Shown here: one piece after another, positions 63,301-64,000 of the stretch
How the letters are laid out: each line of letters opens with the position of its first letter
Position numbering within the stretch: position 1 is the stretch's first letter
NCBI GenBank assembly: GCA_013397435.1
Contig: VZRG01001040.1
Coordinates: 87,214-151,213, forward strand
Origin: Erythrocercus mccallii
Taxonomy: Eukaryota; Chordata; Aves; Passeriformes; Dicruridae
Direction of reading: 5' to 3'
DNA: 64,000 nucleotides
Translations under genes and position numbers: made by a program
The notes under the pieces: generated by a model
The model's input: only the letters and a program-made list of their open reading frames with translations
The model's database searches: none
Told to the model about the DNA's origin: nothing

Positions 63301-64000
63301 GAATTATCAAAAGCTTTACTACTAATAAAAACCTCAAACTCATCTCTTAACTGATACACTTCCTTTCTCAGTGTCATAAAACAATTCAAGTGAAAAACAG
63401 TAATATCTGAGTATAACTGAGTATTTCAGGGCAATATTCAGTCTCCTTTTTTGACCTTTTCCTGTCTGTTGGAGAACATCTGCACTGTTTTCATCAAACA
63501 AGGACAGACCTTAGTCAGTGTTGTTAGTCTTATCTCACAGCAAGAGTCAATACTATAACACATGCAGGGAAGAACATCGACTGATTTCCAGCACATCATT
63601 AGCACAAAGAACTCATCAAATAACTGATACTACCAAATGCACTGCTTAAACTTCAGCATTCTGCATGAAGTCCAACAAACCAGAAAATTATAAAACTCAG
63701 TTTTATCAGGAAAAAGCTGTAACATTGTTTTGGGAGAATGAATAAAATATGTGCTCAGACAAAACAAACCAAAACAAAAATAAAGAACTTTCCAGTTTTG
63801 AGTTTTCTTAGCTTGAAATCAGTAAGTAAAGCCAAAGAAGTACTCAAACAATTGGAAGATGCACTGTGCATACACCTGTGAATATAGTAATTTTTGCAGA
63901 ACAGGACAGCTGTGACAATGCACATACATTTTAGTAATTGAAAAGTATACATATAAACTTCCGGAAAATATGAAAAGAATGTTATTACACATTTATTTCA

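Larger units (their letters stand above)
32204..64000 (+). other. SLC24A2: SLC24A2 intron 2, 5' part (inferred, continues beyond window)
   Basis: No open frame in this 32-kb stretch resembles the remaining NCKX2 protein (cytosolic-loop exons or the alpha-2 repeat). The gene has very long introns in other vertebrates, so the whole stretch is read as intron. It is AT-rich and holds four CR1 copies, an AT repeat and short palindromes, each listed separately. From 32213 to 42600, from 42700 to 44140, and from 58700 to the end I see no mobile element that I can name and no RNA gene. All open frames here are short and lack domains. Confidence 0.65.

Noticed and set aside
1..64000. CRISPR arrays, tRNA or rRNA genes, bacterial-type operons, or an undescribed gene system
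   Set aside because: No regularly spaced repeats, no tRNA-like cloverleaf boxes, and no clusters of coding genes were seen. The window is ordinary vertebrate non-coding DNA around one gene.

Overview
The window looks like a bird genome. It carries several CR1 LINE fragments with the avian 3' end (CATAGAAT-type octamers, then a GGTTTGGTTGGAAG-type start in reverse orientation), an avian-type solo LTR ending in the GTTTAACCCCAGCC signature, low gene density and AT-rich non-coding DNA. The species cannot be fixed from sequence alone. One gene is identifiable: the 5' part of SLC24A2 (NCKX2, the K+-dependent Na+/Ca2+ exchanger of neurons and cone photoreceptors), on the + strand. In chicken this locus is expected on the Z chromosome because human 9p corresponds to Z; that is background knowledge, not something shown here.

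Layout. Positions 1-29080 are intergenic and contain no recognisable gene. They hold a short CpG-rich islet at 6850-7210 between a GTT/ATT repeat and a CR1, a candidate LTR-like element followed by a 48-base A run (about 20460-21442), and a cluster of LTR-derived sequence at 24683-26202 with two copies of one LTR family in opposite orientation. A CpG island at 29085-29790 is the likely SLC24A2 promoter and first non-coding exon, with a GTGAGC donor at 29294. Intron 1 runs to about 31125. The second exon (31126-32203) holds the end of the 5' UTR, with two very short upstream ORFs, and the first 311 codons of the protein. These cover the N-terminal hydrophobic segment, the glycosylated extracellular loop and the first exchanger half with the alpha-1 repeat.

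From 32204 to 64000 I see no further SLC24A2 exon, so this stretch is read as the 5' part of a long intron 2. It contains four CR1 copies (44146, 50030, 56305, 58371), an AT dinucleotide repeat next to an ambiguous base (42628), and several short palindromes. The alpha-2 half of the exchanger must be encoded beyond the window. No operon, CRISPR array, tRNA, rRNA or novel gene system was found. The observations worth checking concern 5' UTR control, splice-site choice, the unexplained CpG islet, and the retroelement and hairpin structures.
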